A DNA stretch of 64,000 nt, from assembly GCA_950295325.1 (NCBI GenBank), contig OX485807.1, positions 37,230,440 to 37,294,439 on the forward strand, given 5' to 3'. Shown piece by piece: positions 10,761 through 22,850 of this stretch. A model generated the notes under the pieces. That model was not told the DNA's origin. It made no database searches and worked only from the letters and a program-made list of their open reading frames with translations. How positions within the stretch are numbered: the stretch's first letter is position 1; every line of letters begins with the position of its first letter. The position numbers were made by a program, and so were the translations under genes. Origin of the DNA: Polytrichum commune. Its lineage: Eukaryota > Streptophyta > Polytrichopsida > Polytrichales > Polytrichaceae.

Positions 10761-11299
10761 TGACCTAGAGTCGATGGTGGATTTGCCCACCTTTCATGAA
10801 CATCTTTCTACCTCTCTCCAAATTGCAAGTCGAACTACCATGTGCTCAAACTGAAACTGTGTGAATGTCAAGAACACATACTTGGGGAGTCACACATAAT
10901 ATATTATATGGCTGGTGTCAGTTCCTTGGGCCCACTGAACAATTGGACATTTTATGTTATGAGTTGAAACAATGTTGAATGAATCATTAGCTACATGTTG
11001 GGTTAGAATTGAAGAGATGTTATACACGAAATGGTTAGTAGTAGGTATGACTCAACATGAAATAACAATCACTTGCGTTTTTGGAAATACATCGATGATA
11101 TGCACGGTTAAGGTATGCGGGTGTTATTTAGTTTTTTTTTTCTCAATCATATGCGTATATTTGATTGGTATATGGTTAGGTGAGGATCAAAGAACGGACA
11201 CGTTTTTTATAGTAATCGGACAAAGAATTCAAATTCTAGTAACAACTCCACATCCAACAGTGAAGGCAATTTAGAGGATTTATTTATTTAGTTAAGGAC
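10760..11299. other. No assignable content
   Basis: A 100-codon plus-strand ORF (10972-11274) has a hydrophobic middle but no recognisable domain. The ATGCGGGTGTTATTTAGTT block at 11116 resembles the end of family L seen at 38095 and 41020. Confidence 0.4.
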
Positions 11300-11462
11300 T
11301 CACATAACATTACTCGGCGTTGTGGGCCCTCGTAATATAATAATGAGATGTTGAGAGCTTTAGTATGAATTTGAGTTTCCTTGTGCACCTTTTTTAACAG
11401 CTCACTGTTATATTTCGAGGGCCCACAGAACGAACGTTGTATGTTGAGCATTGTATGTTATG
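11300..11462. mobile_element. Family B MITE, copy 2
   Basis: Left CATAACATTACTCGGCG plus GTGGGCCCTCGTAATATAA; right TTATATTTCGAGGGCCCAC plus ATTGTATGTTATG. The inverted arrangement is the same as in copy 1, and the ends are imperfect through age. Confidence 0.65.
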
Positions 11463-11524
11463 AATTAAATATACACTTCCAATAACCATAACTAAATAAG
11501 AAGAAATCTTAATTCAATCTAGCT

Positions 11525-11630
11525 TCTGTTGATGTTTTCATCATAGATTTGTCAATGCAACACAAATTTGAAGATGTGAAGCTCACCAATAGAAGACGGA
11601 GAACAAGAAAAACAAGCCGAATAACAACGT
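11525..11630 (+). repeat. Family L repeat, end fragment
   Basis: GTTTTCATCATAGATTTGTC, AATGCAACAC and AGA.GGAGAACA.GAAAAACAAGCC follow in the same order as at 23715-23805, and inverted at 38095-38200. Confidence 0.45.
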
Positions 11631-11824
11631 GCATAGCTCCAAGCTAAAATACATGTGTGCCCTTCAACCTAGTACGGATGGCAGCATGGGTGGATTCAGC
11701 AGCCTCTCAATCAGAAAGGCCCGGGTGGACACTGTTGCTTCAGAGCATCTCAGATTCTGTAAGTTGCAAAGCAAGTGGGACTCGAACTACATCGTTTATG
11801 ATATAGACAAAAGGCAACGATATC

Positions 11825-12056
11825 AACGTAGAAGCTTCATTTGCCACTTACTATTAGGAGTTACATTGTGCAATAACATTTTACTGTGGATAAAAAAAAT
11901 TTTACCAACAAAGGTCAAATTGGTTGGTTGGTTGGGCACTATGGAACATTAACATCTTAACTTGGTAAACATGTACATCAACAATAGAATGTTATAGCAA
12001 TGCGTAACTCCAACTTGTAAGTGACACTAAATATCATAACCGGTGTAGTGTAGTGG
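11825..12056. mobile_element. Family A MITE, copy 2
   Basis: The left end has CCACTTACTATTAGGAGTTAC and the right end GTAACTCCAACTTGTAAGTG plus ACACTAAATATCATAACCGG and TGTAGTG. These are inverted with respect to each other and match copies 3 and 4. Confidence 0.65.
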
Positions 12057-12429
12057 CCGATATTTTGCAAGAAGCATGAAAATTTTTAAAGCATACAAGG
12101 ATGAAGCGACTGCAGTGAAGTACGGAGACATTTGGGGATTTTTTTTCCTTTTTCCCACTGCTATGTTGATGAATCGTACTCTCAGTAAGTAGTAGGTAAG
12201 TTAGGCCAAAAAACGTTGTGCAAGCAACACAAAGATTCCGAGTTGTGGGGCTCAACACAAAGCAGTTGCAAATTGGGGCATAGTATATAGATTACATACT
12301 ACAAACGGTGAGAAAGTAGAATCATAAGGTAGCCCGACCTAACACCAACCGTGAGACCTAACGTATGACCACCATGGGAGGGTTACAACTCTAAAACTTT
12401 GAAGAATCTTCCGTATTAAATTATAGGAT
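12057..12429. other. No assignable content
   Basis: Only short shadow ORFs occur. I see nothing supportable. Confidence 0.4.
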
Positions 12430-12792
12430 CAAGTTTTATATCATGACACTATTGTTTTTCATGTTTTGATTCGAAACACTAATGGCAAGTGTCATGGGTT
12501 TCTGTTTTTTTAGTATGCAAGAGGAAGATATTCTTGATTGTCGTAATGCCAAGCATCGTTTGTGTACACTTTTAGTCAACATGTGTACCATTGTGTGTGC
12601 ATACGCCTCACAACAACTATCAAACATACTCATGCCAAGATATTTGGAAGCGTGCTTGAACGGTAAATGTCAGGAGGTGACACTAATGTTGAAGTTGTTG
12701 ATCAATACTGTAGCCTAGCAATTGTCTTAAAAATAGGATAAGTGACACTATTACACATGTGACATCAAGTATCATAAACATTGTATCATTTA
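12430..12792. mobile_element. Family H element, copy 2
   Basis: It is collinear with 3150-3510 over its whole length: ACTAATGGCAAGTGTCAT, AGTATGCAAGAGGAAGATAT, TTTGTGTACACTTTTAGTCA, CTCATGCCAAGATAT and AAATAGGATAAGTGACACTA. Both copies end in GTGACA-CA-AGTATCATAAACATTGTA-like sequence, shared in part with family A. Confidence 0.65.
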
Positions 12793-13587
12793 TGCTATAA
12801 GAAATGACTCGAATTCTACACTCAATACAAGTTCTTTCATCATAAATCCCCACATAATTATGTAAATATTTTCGGATCCACATTGTATCCGGAAAGAGTT
12901 GAGTTACGTTGTCTTAGAGATTGATTTGTCAAGCATCGCTGGACTGTACAAGGTTTCTCTACATATTCACCCTCCGGTCCCATGTTACAGTAAGAGGCGT
13001 CACAAAAGTTTACACTAGAAGCAGTTAGTAACAACATGCCCACACTAGGACCACTTGGAATTCCTTGACAACATGAGGAGCCCCCTGTGATAGAAAAAAA
13101 TTCGTCTCTTTTCCAAAATTGACTTGTTACATGCAAGGATTTTCCTGGTCCCACTCAGATGAACCTCATTGGATGTAATGTAGTTATGCCTGTTCACGTC
13201 ACTGCATACAAGACAAACCAAAGAAAAGAAAAGAAAAACTCATATCAAAAGGAGAAACTCTCCCACTTGTTGTGGGCCCGTCCTCGGTCCCGGTATGGGC
13301 ATGCCATGAGTTTTGAGAAGGGAAGCGGCACTTGATGGGCCATGGCAAGCCAAGTTGGGCTCAAGTGCATGGCAAGGGATTCAACATGGGAAGCAAGGCG
13401 GAGCTGACAAGCTGGGACCAAGGGGACGGCCCAGAAGCGTCCTGGCCCCACCGCGTCCTCAACAGGGCCCTCTCTACCTCCCGACTCCCTGCTCATGTCA
13501 CCTGGGCCCTACTTATTACACCGGCACTTGCTTTCCCTTCCACACCCACACCCTAGCTTCTCACTCATTGTTCTCCTACAATGAAAC
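12793..13587. other. Unassigned, partly GC-rich stretch
   Basis: 13250-13540 is clearly GC-richer than the surroundings and holds overlapping ORFs of 74-101 codons on both strands. None has a recognisable domain and the reading quality is equal in several frames. Such a block may be an old element or a captured gene piece. I cannot say which. Confidence 0.4.
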
Positions 13588-13785
13588 ATCGCGACATTTA
13601 GTGTCACTCACTATTTAATGCTACGGAATGCTACACTGTGTACCTCGTATTTTACCCAAAAATATCAAGTCGGTTGTTTGGACATGATAGAACATTAATA
13701 ACTTTATTATCAATAGTCAAATGACACAGCGGTTGCGTAATTCCAAATAGTAAGTGACATTGAATAGCAGTTGTAGTGTAGACTA
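13588..13785. mobile_element. Family A MITE, copy 3
   Basis: Left end CATTTAGTGTCACTCACTAT with AATGCTACGGAATGC; right end GCGTAATTCCAAATAGTAAG plus TGACATTGAATAGCAG and TGTAGTGTAGA. Inverted, about 200 bp, non-coding. Confidence 0.7.
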
Positions 13786-13984
13786 TAACTTACCAAGGGA
13801 TTGAGGAGTCATGAATAGTCAAGGGAAGAAGGAAATTGTCGCATACAAGCATACCCCTCATCCAATCAGCATGAAAACTAGACCCCCCCAATCTCCCCCC
13901 CCCCCCAACATAGGTTTATGGTTGATTTGTTTCTAATGACTTGAATTAAGGTAATTGCACCGAAAAGCAACATATTAAGAACTG

Positions 13985-14245
13985 ATCATGTTTTATAGCA
14001 TCAAATAGTTCAAATCTATATGTTTTCTTGCTTGCATGCAAGATCAAGAGGAGTTCAACGCACTAAAGAATAGATTGTTTGAATACCATATGCAAAACTT
14101 ACGAGGTTTTTGAATTTTATTTGTAGTCGAGCTAAAACCAACACCTATATTAGATGTTCAGATGGTCGACATCCTAATAATCATATATGTACTTGTTGTA
14201 CATGGTTTATAGGTCTTGGTTTTAGGTCAAGTATTGGTGTTTGAA
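13985..14245. repeat. Family N repeat, copy 2
   Basis: It is homologous to 3735-3890 (TTGAATACCATATGCAAAACTTACGAGG and GAGCTAAAACCAACAC, in parts). An imperfect inverted partner, TATAGGTCTTGGTTTTAGG, follows at about 14203. No insert sits between the arms in this copy. Confidence 0.45.
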
Positions 14246-14394
14246 GATAATTTTGTGTTATACTGAATGAATAAGTAATCACCAATATAATACTATTTCA
14301 AGGTCTTATTTTGGATGAGGAGAGGAATGTTCATATGCAATAATTTATTCTTGTCAATTAGAGCTTATGCTTGCTTGACAATGGGTTTGGGCTT

Positions 14395-14525
14395 TAATAG
14401 ACTTCTTGAATATGCACACTATAGAAAAATAATACCCCCCCATGTTTATTATGTGACCTAATGCCTCAAATAATACCCATTTTCATAGTCATGTTAGTTG
14501 GAATGTGGTATGAAGAGTCCACGCA
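14395..14525. mobile_element. Family M, solo right end
   Basis: AGAAAAATAATACC, ATGCCTCAAATAATACCC and GTATGAAGAGTCCAC follow the right end of the copy at 4590-5285. The other end is absent. Confidence 0.6.
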
Positions 14526-16450
14526 AATGGCAATAACATCCTAGTAGGCCCTCCCATGTTCATGTCCTATAAAATGAAGGTTGCAAAGCGAGAAAGTAGA
14601 AGCTTTATGAAGTAAAGTTATTGATGTCTATCAAAATATGAAGGCTAGTGTCCTCACACAACTTGGTGAACTCCATGCAACCATTTTTTGGATGTGAAAT
14701 TAAATAAATTTCTCGTAAATCAAGATAAATTAGCTTCATATTGATTTTTTTTGGTGTTTTAAGCACATGTAGGTTTATGATGCATAAAAAACTTGAGAAC
14801 TAATTCTGGCTATATATGGATGGTTCAAAAAGAGATGTTAGTTTGAGCAAGAGAATAGTACTAATTTTAAGACATGTATGATTAAATTAGGCTACTTGTT
14901 GCAAGCAATATGAAAATGTTCTTTGTAACAAGTATCATTCAATTGCAATTTGATGTGCACTTCTTATTTTAGATAAGTGTAAATTAGCTATGATATATTA
15001 ATTGGGTTCAGGTCATGTATAAATTGCATGAATGTCTTGTATAACACTTATTCACAACTTTGTTCTTTGTTACCAAAAAAACTTGGACGTGAAAACCTCC
15101 TTCTTCTATCAAGGTTTTCGTGATTCCATTGTATTCACCATGTGTAAAACGTTCATTGGGTTACACACCAATGAGTAGCACATTTATGATGAAAAGGACA
15201 ACTCCTTATGAAATTTTTGATTCATTTTGTTGTCATAAGTAGATGCACATGATACGAGTGAGTGAAATTGATTCCCAACCTTCCATAATACACCGTTTGG
15301 ACTAAGACGTCCTCGTGGGAGATGCAAGGTTAACGACCTTTTGAACATGAAACGATGCCTATTTTTCAGCACATCACATCATGACGCATGTCTTTTTATT
15401 GTCCGTTCTTCACTACAATCCTTGGTAGACGCCACTAAGATATAGACATCTCATTAATTAAGAAGAGTGATCACACGAAGACCAGGGCTAGACATCCACC
15501 ACTTTAAAGTGGGCCTCCACCATCAATACCCAAGGTGAAAATGAAATCAATTATAAACTAGCTTTCAAGTTTTCATCTTAAGCTAATGTGACCCCCGAAT
15601 TAACATAAATGATCCCAAAATAGTCTAAAGAGAATCACTTAAAATAAATCTACCACATATCATGGGAGTCGTGTTTATACTAAACATGCTTCACCTCCGT
15701 TAAAAATGAGTGGGGCCCACCTCATAGAGGTGCATGCCTAGCCCCTTGGCCCACAAAACGGCCCCCCCATATTGGAGAATGGGAATTATTTCACACCCTG
15801 AAAAGTACAGTACATTCAAACGGACGGAGGACAAGAAAGACGTTGGAACTGTTGGAGTAATGTATTGTGTTTTATAAGCGATAGTCGGGCAGGGATTGAA
15901 TGATTTGGTCTTTGGGCAGCTGTACAAGCTCTCAAGAATCTGGGCTCTATGTACTATGTAACATATAAGCATATTTATTATACCTTCGTTGAATTTGAAG
16001 AACTGTTCATAATTGGGCCATGGCTACGGTTGGGGCACCCTCGAGGCCCAAAATAACATAGAATACTTGGACTTAGATCTGTGGACCACCACGTTGGTAA
16101 TTGTTTTTGTGTTTTTTTGGGGGCAGTTAATCAGTTCTGTATACATGCCGCCAGAGGAATCCACAGTGGCATTATAATGATGGAAAGGGCAGCGCGAAAA
16201 TTTCTGTGCGCTTTTTACGTGGCGAGCCTTTCTGACCTGGTACGTGGGGCCCACCTCCTGCCCTTGTGCTTTTTGCACTTTTCTACGATCTGGGCTATTG
16301 ACCTGTTCCGAGTCTCTAGGGCTCCTGCTTTATTATTTGGAAAAAACCCTTATGAATTTATGTGGATGCTTTGCGAAGGGAATCTTTGTGTGTGTGTGTG
16401 CGCGCGCAAAGTGTTGTGAAACCCTAGTATCACATTTATATGAAAGTCTT
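14526..16450. other. No assignable content
   Basis: AT-rich to 15690, then a mixed part (15690-16450) with two GTGGGGCCCACCTC blocks (15711 and 16235) and a GT/GC dinucleotide tract at 16388-16407. Overlapping ORFs of 82-112 codons near 16081-16492 have no recognisable domain. Confidence 0.4.
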
Positions 16451-16454
16451 CCAT

Positions 16455-18790
16455 GGAATGAGTCGAGCAAGGGGCCTTTCAAGAGAGGGTAACTAAAGGG
16501 TTACTTAGTCTCATTCCTAAGGGTTGGGGCGAACCAACCCGTACACTGGTTCCTTGGAGACAAGGGTTTAGGCATCCAACAAGGAACGAGTGTATGGGTC
16601 GGTTCGCTCAAATCTATTCATGAGGAGGGGGAGTTAAGGGATCTTAACTATTGGCAACACGTTGCACTGGGCCATGACTTCAAAACAACTCACTATTATT
16701 TCAAAACTGAACTTTTCAAAGGCCTACGGCAAAGCTTTGTGGATATTTCTTTTTTCATGCAATGCAAAGAAAGGGGACTAGTGAGTTGTTTATCAAATTG
16801 GTTAAGTTGCTCTTCCAAAATGCCACCGCCGTGGTCAATCTCAATGGGAGTCCCAAAGAGAGCTTTAACATCAAATGTGGGGTCCGTCAAGGTTGCCCAT
16901 CAGTGCCTTGCATGTTTCCTATTCTTGAAGAGGTGCTTACACACACTATTAAGAAGGCATGTGCAAAGGGTAGACTTAGGAGGGGCACCCTACCACGGGG
17001 AACTAAACAACAAACCATCTTGCTGTATGCTTACAATTCCTTGGTCATAGTTAGAGGAAATAAGCAATATGTGAACGAATTGGTTAGATTACTCAAAGTG
17101 TTTAGTGAGGCCTCCGTTTTGGAAATCATTTGGGAGCAATTGTGTACCTAATGGTTGGATAAGTACACATTCAAACCAAGTGGCTAGCATGCTACAATTG
17201 AAGATGGGCGGAGGCAGGGTACCTCTCTAAGCTCTTGGGGACCCCTTTGGACTTCAACTCCAAACTTTGGACGTATTAATTTTTTTTTGAAGAAGCTTAA
17301 TTACTAGAGTAATATGAAAATCTCCTTGGCATAGTGAGTGGTCATTTGTAACTACGTCTTGCTTTCTGCCTTATGGTTTTTTATTTTTATATAGATATAT
17401 CATAGGTTGGGGTGGCTCTAACAAAAGCATAAGGAAAATAAGGGGTGCAATCAAGAACTACCTTTGGTTTGGGAAGGAGCAACTCACATGTACTAGGGTT
17501 AGTTGGAAAGAGTTATCCTTGAAAATGAAATATGGGGGCCTTGGACTACTTGATCCAAAGGCGGCTATAATTAATCTACTTTGCAAATAGATAGCTAAGG
17601 TGATGGAGTGTGGGGGAGTCCAACCTCTAACTCATGCTTAGGTATTGGTTGGCTAGGTTGAACCTGCAAAGAGGTAGACGCTTGGGAGTTAGTCTTGATT
17701 GGTTGACCAATGAACAACACCAAAGTTTTTCATGCTCCAATGTCAAGGGACACATTTGTAAAGCATGGAAATTATTGATTAAAGGCAACTACCAACTTCC
17801 CCTTCACACCTTTATGGAAGTGTTACATTCTAATGTTTGGTGGTTAGACGGCCTTGAAATCATTAACATTGGTTACTTATGTTAAGGCTCATGTACTTTG
17901 ATGCAATGAAATTGTAATGTTTGGATGATAGCTGGGATAGTGAACACCACACCTTTCTTTCTTGGGATAACGCTCATATCGAGTTCAAGCTCATCATGGT
18001 AGAGAATGAGGATTGGATCACACTCACATCCAAGATTATTGATAAATGAAGACACCTTCTAGAAGATAATATGGAGGTCACTCATTTGGGGCAATGGGTA
18101 GGTTTTTATTGTGATGGTATGGACGATCCAACCTTCGTGTTATAGTGCTCAAAGGACTTTATCCCCTCTAGCAGGGACCGATAGCATTTATCCATGCCTC
18201 TTACGGTCAAGTGGTGCACAATTGGTACTCATTTGATGTGCCTTAGTGAGTGGTGAAGCCCCATCGGAACCTTTACCACATTTTTCACCATGTGAAATTA
18301 TTCACACCACTAGGGGGCTAACGAAGGAAGGTAAGAAGAAGGAAATCACCTTCTTCTATGGCATTTTGGCCATACTTGGTTGGGACTCGGACTGGTGACG
18401 ATGGGTCGAAGGTTATCGCTTCCTCAAGTATACCACAAAATTCGGTAGAGATTTGGTAATCAATAGGATGTTGGCATGACTAGGGCGGTGGACAAATAGC
18501 AATGTTACCTTCCGGGGAATCACAAGTTTTATTGGTTCTAGGTGTGGGATCAATCACACTCCGGCATGCTCTGACAAAGATACCTCAACCATGTGGTATA
18601 TTTTGGCACAAAGTAACGAATGAAGGGCACGTATTACACCGAAGTCCATCTCTAAGCAATGTGTTTTTGGCTCCCTAACACAAACGAATCAATTAAACAT
18701 GAGTTTTTGGGATTGCATTCAAGCCTAGAGAACTTGGCAATGAGCCATCTTCATCATGCATGAAATATGCGGGGTCGGACTGGTCATTAT
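16455..18790 (+). mobile_element. Decayed L1-type LINE, ORF2 reverse transcriptase to zf-RVT
   Basis: The order of conserved blocks along 2.3 kb is that of plant LINE ORF2. VTKGLLSLIPKG (16486-16522) opens the RT domain. KAYGKALWIFLF (about 16718) equals the region after the first catalytic Asp. LLFQNATAVVNLNGS and GVRQGCP (16879-16899) follow. The catalytic YADD box has become YAYN (17026-17037). The thumb and connection region continues (GGLGLLDPKA near 17538), then the spacer (DWITLTSKI, GQWVGFYCDG), and finally a zf-RVT remnant with QCVFG and FWDCIQA (18705-18725) and FIMHEICGV. Many stops and frame shifts interrupt it; the longest open part is 16762-17151 (129 codons). The segment between the RT fingers and KAYGK is shortened. 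No endonuclease, ORF1 or 3' tail is seen. Copying would need active LINE proteins that this copy cannot make. Confidence 0.85.
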
Positions 18791-19400
18791 GCTAGCTCTC
18801 ACATGCCCCCTTGAGCTCCACAACAACCACTCCCCTCACCCATGTAATGCAATATTCGGATCCCATGACAATGCATACTCCACCCAGTGGGCGGGAGGAG
18901 GCCTAGCTCACCCACCAATCTATGAAGATGTAGTAAAAGCACTACACTAGGCTAGAATGGCGGCACACACAGACCCTGAGGCCTTTACCTTTCTCATCCT
19001 ACAACAAGAAGATTGGTATAACAAAAAAACATCCCCTCACCGGCTCCCACCTAGACACACGTGTACTCGCCCACCTCAATCCACACATCCTCACATACCA
19101 TCCCCAAACATGTTTCCAACATACCTAGCTATAACCAAACCCAAAATAGTTACAATCTTGTGTATACACCAACTCCGGAGACCCTCCATTATCCCCATCT
19201 TCTTTGAAGGATTCAAATATTGTATTGAAACTACATTACACCTAACAAACTTACCCTCATGCAAAACCCCACCCATTGGACACACCACCAAGGTCAACCT
19301 ATTCAAAATTGGAAACACACCTCATCTCCACTCCTACTAGTTTGAATCCCCCCCCCCCTCTACCCCCTCTACCCCTCCTAACCTCGTTGGCTTCTTGACC
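18790..19400. other. C-rich unassigned stretch with a 127-codon ORF
   Basis: An ORF on the plus strand (18957-19340), starting MAAHTDPEAFTFLILQQEDW, is Pro/Thr/His-rich and follows the LINE remnant. No motif identifies it, and strand-biased C content makes a chance open frame likely. It ends in a C-run (19349-19358) and CTACCCCCT repeats. Confidence 0.3.
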
Positions 19401-19404
19401 AATG

Positions 19405-19840
19405 ACATATGTTATACATTACATGTCAAGTGTTTAGTGTAAAATGTCCCTTAGTGTAAAGACATATGCAGTTGGGTTCTCAATGAAATGTTATTTCATC
19501 ATTAGCTTATTCATGTGGACCTTTCTACATAATCAATTTCAATAATGATCAAAGGTTGTGATGAGATTTTGAAATGTCATGGTCACACGGTTTTTGTGTT
19601 AGAATCACCTCTTTCAAGCAAGCTTGACGAAAATTTGATGGACCATGGATCATTGTGCTTTGCAGCTTGCCATGAAGGACCCCATGTTCATCTATTCAAA
19701 CTTTCTTGACCCCTTAGGCTTCAAGCTTTAGTATAAAGTGAAGTGGAACGGTCTCTGCATTTTTCACCAATGAGATGTTTTGGATTTCAACGGTAACGGG
19801 CCCTCAAGCTCTAGTGTAAAGTGCTCCTAACATTCACAAC
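19405..19840. mobile_element. Family D/E element, partial copy E2
   Basis: CCTTAGGCTTCAAGC, GTAAAGTG/ATAAAGTG, AGTGGAACGGTCTCTGCATTT, ACCAATGAGATGTTT and GGGCCCTCAAGCTCTAGTGT follow the right half of 41425-41775 and 55905-56300. The left half is not clear. Confidence 0.5.
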
Positions 19841-20440
19841 CTGAGCTTTGGACTTTTCTCTTTTTTCGAGTGGCGGGTGGGGATGGAATGAACTTGGCTA
19901 ATAACTAAGTAACCTAGGATACTTGCCTTGGAACTTGGGCCTCATGTGCACCACCACACAACCAACTTTCAAGGGCCTCAAATCTCACTTCTCACGCGAA
20001 CCTTCAAAAGCCCTTCCTCCAAAGTCCTCAGATTCCAAAACCTATCCCCCATGCATCATGATACTAAGGTATGCGGGTCAAATGCGGTCACTCTTCTTAA
20101 CTTGATACCTTTCATGCTAACTGCACCAATATTAATAATAACAATTACCGTAATGTTGTCACATCTCCTCAATGAGTGGAAGATGATTCCAACACATGTT
20201 ATCATATAGGTTTTGGACACCATATGAATTAAGTATGCAATTTCAACGTGTTGAATATAAGTGTGTCAATAACCGACAATAGACTTTCATGTTTATAAAA
20301 TGATAATCTTAGTCAAGAGTATGTAGCAGTTGCTTCCGGACGAGGGTCACGTACAATTCAGTGTAGTTACCACATATGAGTGCAACAATGTACAACAAGG
20401 GCTTGTGTTTAAGAACGAACACCAAGAATAGACGATTGAA
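19840..20440. other. No assignable content
   Basis: Two overlapping plus-strand ORFs (60 and 93 codons from 19923) lack recognisable domains. I see nothing supportable. Confidence 0.4.
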
Positions 20441-21260
20441 CTATGTCCTTAGCATATAAACACTACTCTAGATTTAATTGTTGACACAATCGTGAGAGCC
20501 TAGTCATGCTCATTTAAGGAGTTAGAGAATCTTCAATTCAACTTCTTATAATTTATGCATGTCAACTCACTTTCAAATTTTGAATTGATAGTCTTTGCAT
20601 GTGCTAACCATATGAGAAGATTTTGATCATTTCTAAAGGGCCAGGATTGGTTGTGGAGTTGGTAGTGCCACAATAATGCCACATCCCTCATTGAGGCACA
20701 TGGCTCTTATATGGTCATTGTTCTGAATTAAATGCCTAAATCATAGTGGTGTGTGGCAACGTTTGTAGTCAAACACTTATATTATATGCATAAATACATG
20801 TCATGATATGATTGGACCATGTGCCCATGCTATAGACACCATTATAACACAATTTAGCAAGGTTTTCAACGTTTGCATCCCAACTATGATTTTGAACTTG
20901 AAATGACAATCATGCGTGATTCGCTATTGAACAACAAACTTTTCCCAATATGATCCAACGGCCTAGAATTGCATGTGTGGGTAGTGCCCACGTTAGGTAC
21001 ACAAGATAGATCCTACTAAACCCAAAACCCTAAAATATCACAATGTAAGTACATAGTGATTTTGAGAATGTCCACGGACCACTTTAACAACATACATATG
21101 TTAAGAAAACAACAAACATGCACTTTTGATAACTGTGACAAATCTGATTTAAAATCCTATTTTCATTGATGCTTCATTATAAATTTTTCTAAATGCAGCA
21201 CACGTTTTGTTGTGTAAATCTACTTGGTATAAGTTAGAGAACATGCAAAAAATTGAATGA
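20440..21260 (+). repeat. Family L repeat, diverged copy
   Basis: GTTGACACAATCGTGAGAGCC, CTCATTTAAGGAG and GAGAATCTTCA (20480-20535) follow the family theme. At 21170-21255 come GCTTCATTATAAATTT, GCAGCACACGTTTTG and GTATAAGTTAGAGAACATGC, which match the other end of the family (11540-11620, 23720-23800). Confidence 0.35.
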
Positions 21261-21730
21261 AATATCCAACACACACCTTTGCCTTACCTTAAGAGAACTT
21301 GCCACCCCATGTTCCAAACTTTCCAAACTTCAAGCCCCTATTCATGATCCGCTAAAGGTCACTCACCTCGTCTTTCGAATCATTGCGACGAATATTCGCA
21401 ACTAAAGTGCTCATCGGCCACAACAACAAAAAACACTAGGTGGGAGTTGCGCTCTTTCTCCATCACCTTGCACTTTTGGCAACTCCAACAACGGCTCACA
21501 TTCCCAAACCGAATCTCCACAGTCTCCGAATCTTCCCTCCTAAGTTCCTTTTTCAAGAGGAGCGTTGAAGCACCGTTTGCACACAACTCGGTAGTAACTT
21601 AAAAGTATGTGGCCCTAATGCGGGCACTTCCAAGTCCACAGAAAAATTTGGCCATTGGAGTGGATCGGATAGGATAGGATATTGTCTCATATGTATAAGG
21701 TAGACGTGCCTAATTCTAACACACCACTAA
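21260..21730. other. No gene; short family L flank
   Basis: A 68-codon minus-strand ORF (21380-21586) has two Cys (CWSCQKC) but no complete zinc-binding motif. GTATGTGGCCCTAATGCGGGCACTTCCAA (in parts, 21604) recurs at 22336. Confidence 0.35.
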
Positions 21731-22850
21731 GTTGGACACCAAAAAGACATGTGTTTAAAATGGACTGGAGAGTGTGGTCATAATATGCTAAACATTCAAG
21801 GTTCGATAATCACAGGTATTGGGGGACCTACATGACTAACCTAACGAACACGAAAATCTTCAAACTGATAATGAACAAGATTATTCATAAGAGCTCCAAA
21901 AATCAAGAGGCGAGTGGCTATGGGCACAATTTGGATTTGCTAATTGTCTTGCACTAATTGCATGACTTATATCCTATGAGAAGCGGGTGTAGATTGTCAA
22001 TCCAAGTTTCATAATCAAAGTTGGGATGCGGAATGTATGAGAGGTCAAAGTGAATATTTTCTCTATTGTTAAGTGAACACGTAGGTTCTCCCAATTGTGG
22101 TAATTGTTGAACTTAAGAAGGTGCCTATAATTTCAGTGCACAATCCAATCTCATCGTAACATGCATCTTTTCAATGTTCATTTTTAGCTACAAATTTTTC
22201 CACATACAACTTATATAAAGGTGTTCAATCAAGAAGAGTGACCACATAAAGCACATATATTGTAGAGTGATTGTGGTTATAGTTGGGTCCATCATTAAGC
22301 ACGTACTATGATTTTTGGTGTGAACCCACAAGATGTAGGGTATGTGGCCTTATTATGGGCACTTCCAACCTGATAGACGACTTGGACCTTTGGGTTGATT
22401 TGGGGGTTGTCTCATTCTACTAGGAATTGGGAGTCACACAAATTATCAATTAAGTGTTACATTGTCCAATTTCATTGCAAGACGTGTCTCTTGGGGTCCA
22501 TTCTTAACTACATACCATGTCATGTACCACTCAAATGTAGAGGCCCAAATCACAAGAAAAAGTGATATAGAAGAAATTTTGATGATATAGAAGAACAAAT
22601 GTGTTTAAAAGGTATTGGACTGCATGCTCACAACATGATAACAATTCAAGACTAAAATAATCAACATGATTTGTTCTTGTACGCCCATGCTATGAGTAAG
22701 TGAATCACCATTTAGATACTGAATAAGATATTCACACGAGTTCAAAAGTCACAAGGGAACAAGTTACGACCTGGAGTTGGATTTGCTAACCCCCTTGTAC
22801 TAATCACTTCTTTCATAACTTTAAAGAAGTGGGAAAAGCAATCCATTCAA
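21730..22850 (+). repeat. Family L repeat, two or more copies
   Basis: The segments 21735-21990 and 22570-22840 align with each other and with 34300-34530 and 46720-47000. The shared order is AAAAAGACATGTGTT, CATAATATGCTAA, ATTCAAGGTTCGATAATC, AAGATATTCA.A..AGCTC, GGCTATGGGCACAATTTGGA and TTGCTAA...TGCACTAATTGCATG. The part between holds the GTGGCC.TATTATGGGCACTTCCAA block. Confidence 0.5.

Noticed and set aside
18957-19340. 127-codon ORF right after the LINE
   Set aside because: Pro/Thr/His bias follows the C-rich composition of the strand. No motif links it to LINE ORF2 or to a known protein, so I keep it only as a note.
21380-21586. Zinc-finger-like CWSCQKC on the minus strand
   Set aside because: Only one set of Cys; no matching second pair of ligands within a usual distance.
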